A stretch of DNA of 5,752 nucleotides, from contig CAYFNI010000113.1 in the NCBI GenBank assembly GCA_964344495.1, forward strand, positions 1 to 5,752. The letters run 5' to 3'. The DNA comes from UBA6136 sp964344495. Its GTDB lineage: Bacteria; Pseudomonadota; Gammaproteobacteria; Methylococcales; Methylococcaceae. The translations under genes were made by a program, and so were the position numbers. Shown here one piece after another: positions 5,265 through 5,752 of the stretch; position 1 is the first letter of the stretch, and every line of letters starts with the position of its first letter. The notes beneath the pieces were generated by a model. The model had not been told where the DNA came from, ran no database searches, and saw nothing but the letters and a program-made list of their open reading frames with translations.

Positions 5265-5752
5265 AGCTTGTCATTATTTCAATCAAGAGCAGGATCAGTT
5301 CACACGGCCGGCGCTAACCGATCAACCTTCACGGTGAAATATGTACATTTGCTTAGGTGAAAATCCCGTCAGGCCGGGGGTTTGACGATCTCCCTGACAA
5401 GGGTGTGCACACGCAAGAGACTGAGCAACGATGGGGTTGTCCAGCGTTCAGCGGGATGGCCACACATTAGCTGAGCCATTGAGCAGCTAAGAGTCCTGAC
5501 AAACACAATGCCAAAGACCGGCATTATGGATAGCATTTAGAGTTTGGGGGCTGGCCAACGAGGCGAAATGGGCGGGTTAAAGCCCAGATCGATTACCGAA
5601 GCGCCATTTAGCCGCCGATTTTGAATATCAAGACGGATGGTCGATTGGATCGAAATCGGTTGCGAGGAGTGCCGGACGGGGCTCCGGTTGTCGCGCCGGG
5701 CAATGCGGGAGATTACAAGCAGTTGTGATAGATAGTCCGCGGCCTCTGTGGC
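5265..5752. other. Region of about 490 bp without a recognised gene
   Basis: I recognise no gene, RNA or mobile element here. A minus-strand frame is open from the window edge to a TAA at 5537-5539 (71 residues, low-complexity Ser/Arg/Pro/Ile-rich), and a plus-strand frame is open from about 5579 to the edge. Neither shows a known motif and such lengths can arise by chance. Small hairpins are present: TTAGCTG/CAGCTAA (5467-5473 and 5484-5490) and AATGCC/GGCATT (5507-5512 and 5520-5525). The stretch nearest the GH16 gene should hold its promoter, but no clear -35/-10 pair stands out. Confidence 0.5.
5328..5362. repeat. Direct repeat and palindromes upstream of GH16 paralogue 2
   Basis: GGTGAAA occurs at 5333-5339 and 5356-5362, 23 bases apart. 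The first copy is part of a near-palindrome TTCACGGTGAA (5328-5338), and the perfect palindrome ATGTACAT (5341-5348) lies between the copies. The group is about 77-111 bases before the GH16 start, a suitable place for a regulator site. No known operator is recognised and the motifs are short. Confidence 0.3.

Noticed and set aside
5537..5752. C-terminal end of a minus-strand gene entering from the right edge
   Set aside because: The frame is open for 71 codons but other frames here are also open, the residue composition is unconvincing and no motif is visible, so I did not call it.
5356..5752. Possible remnant of an insertion sequence
   Set aside because: Short inverted repeats are present, but there is no transposase motif, no matching terminal repeats and no target duplication that I can find.

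Overview
The window is a bacterial chromosomal segment of moderately high G+C, broken by one 100-base run of N (2142-2241) that looks like a scaffold gap. Gene style (a hybrid sensor kinase, Sec-exported polysaccharide enzymes, GTG/TTG starts) suggests a proteobacterium, possibly a gammaproteobacterium. No rRNA, tRNA or other taxonomic marker is present, so this placement is weak.

Layout: (1) 1-999, plus strand: the C-terminal two thirds or less of a hybrid histidine kinase, with the end of the HisKA domain, the ATPase domain and one receiver domain. (2) 1009-2874, minus strand: a secreted carbohydrate esterase family 4 (NodB-type) polysaccharide deacetylase with two tandem carbohydrate-binding-like modules before the catalytic domain; the assembly gap falls in the linker between them. 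It converges on the kinase gene, with 9 bp between the stop codons. (3) 2875-3397: a noncoding stretch of about 520 bp holding a near-consensus sigma-70 promoter on the plus strand, pointing away from the deacetylase gene, and a 9-bp inverted repeat. (4) 3398-4171, minus: a small secreted glycoside hydrolase family 16 (GH16) enzyme. (5) 4172-4483: an intergenic stretch with two consecutive intrinsic terminators for the gene upstream. (6) 4484-5251, minus: a second secreted GH16 enzyme, paralogous to the first. (7) 5252-5752: about 500 bp with no gene that I recognise, holding short repeats and palindromes.

The three minus-strand genes share one theme: exported proteins acting on polysaccharide, two predicted endo-glycanases (or transglycosylases) and one predicted deacetylase with glycan-binding modules. 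They could trim or remodel the cell's own exopolysaccharide or attack an external glycan; the sequence does not decide which. Terminators after the upstream GH16 gene argue that the set is not one simple operon. The kinase might regulate the cluster, but adjacency is the only evidence.
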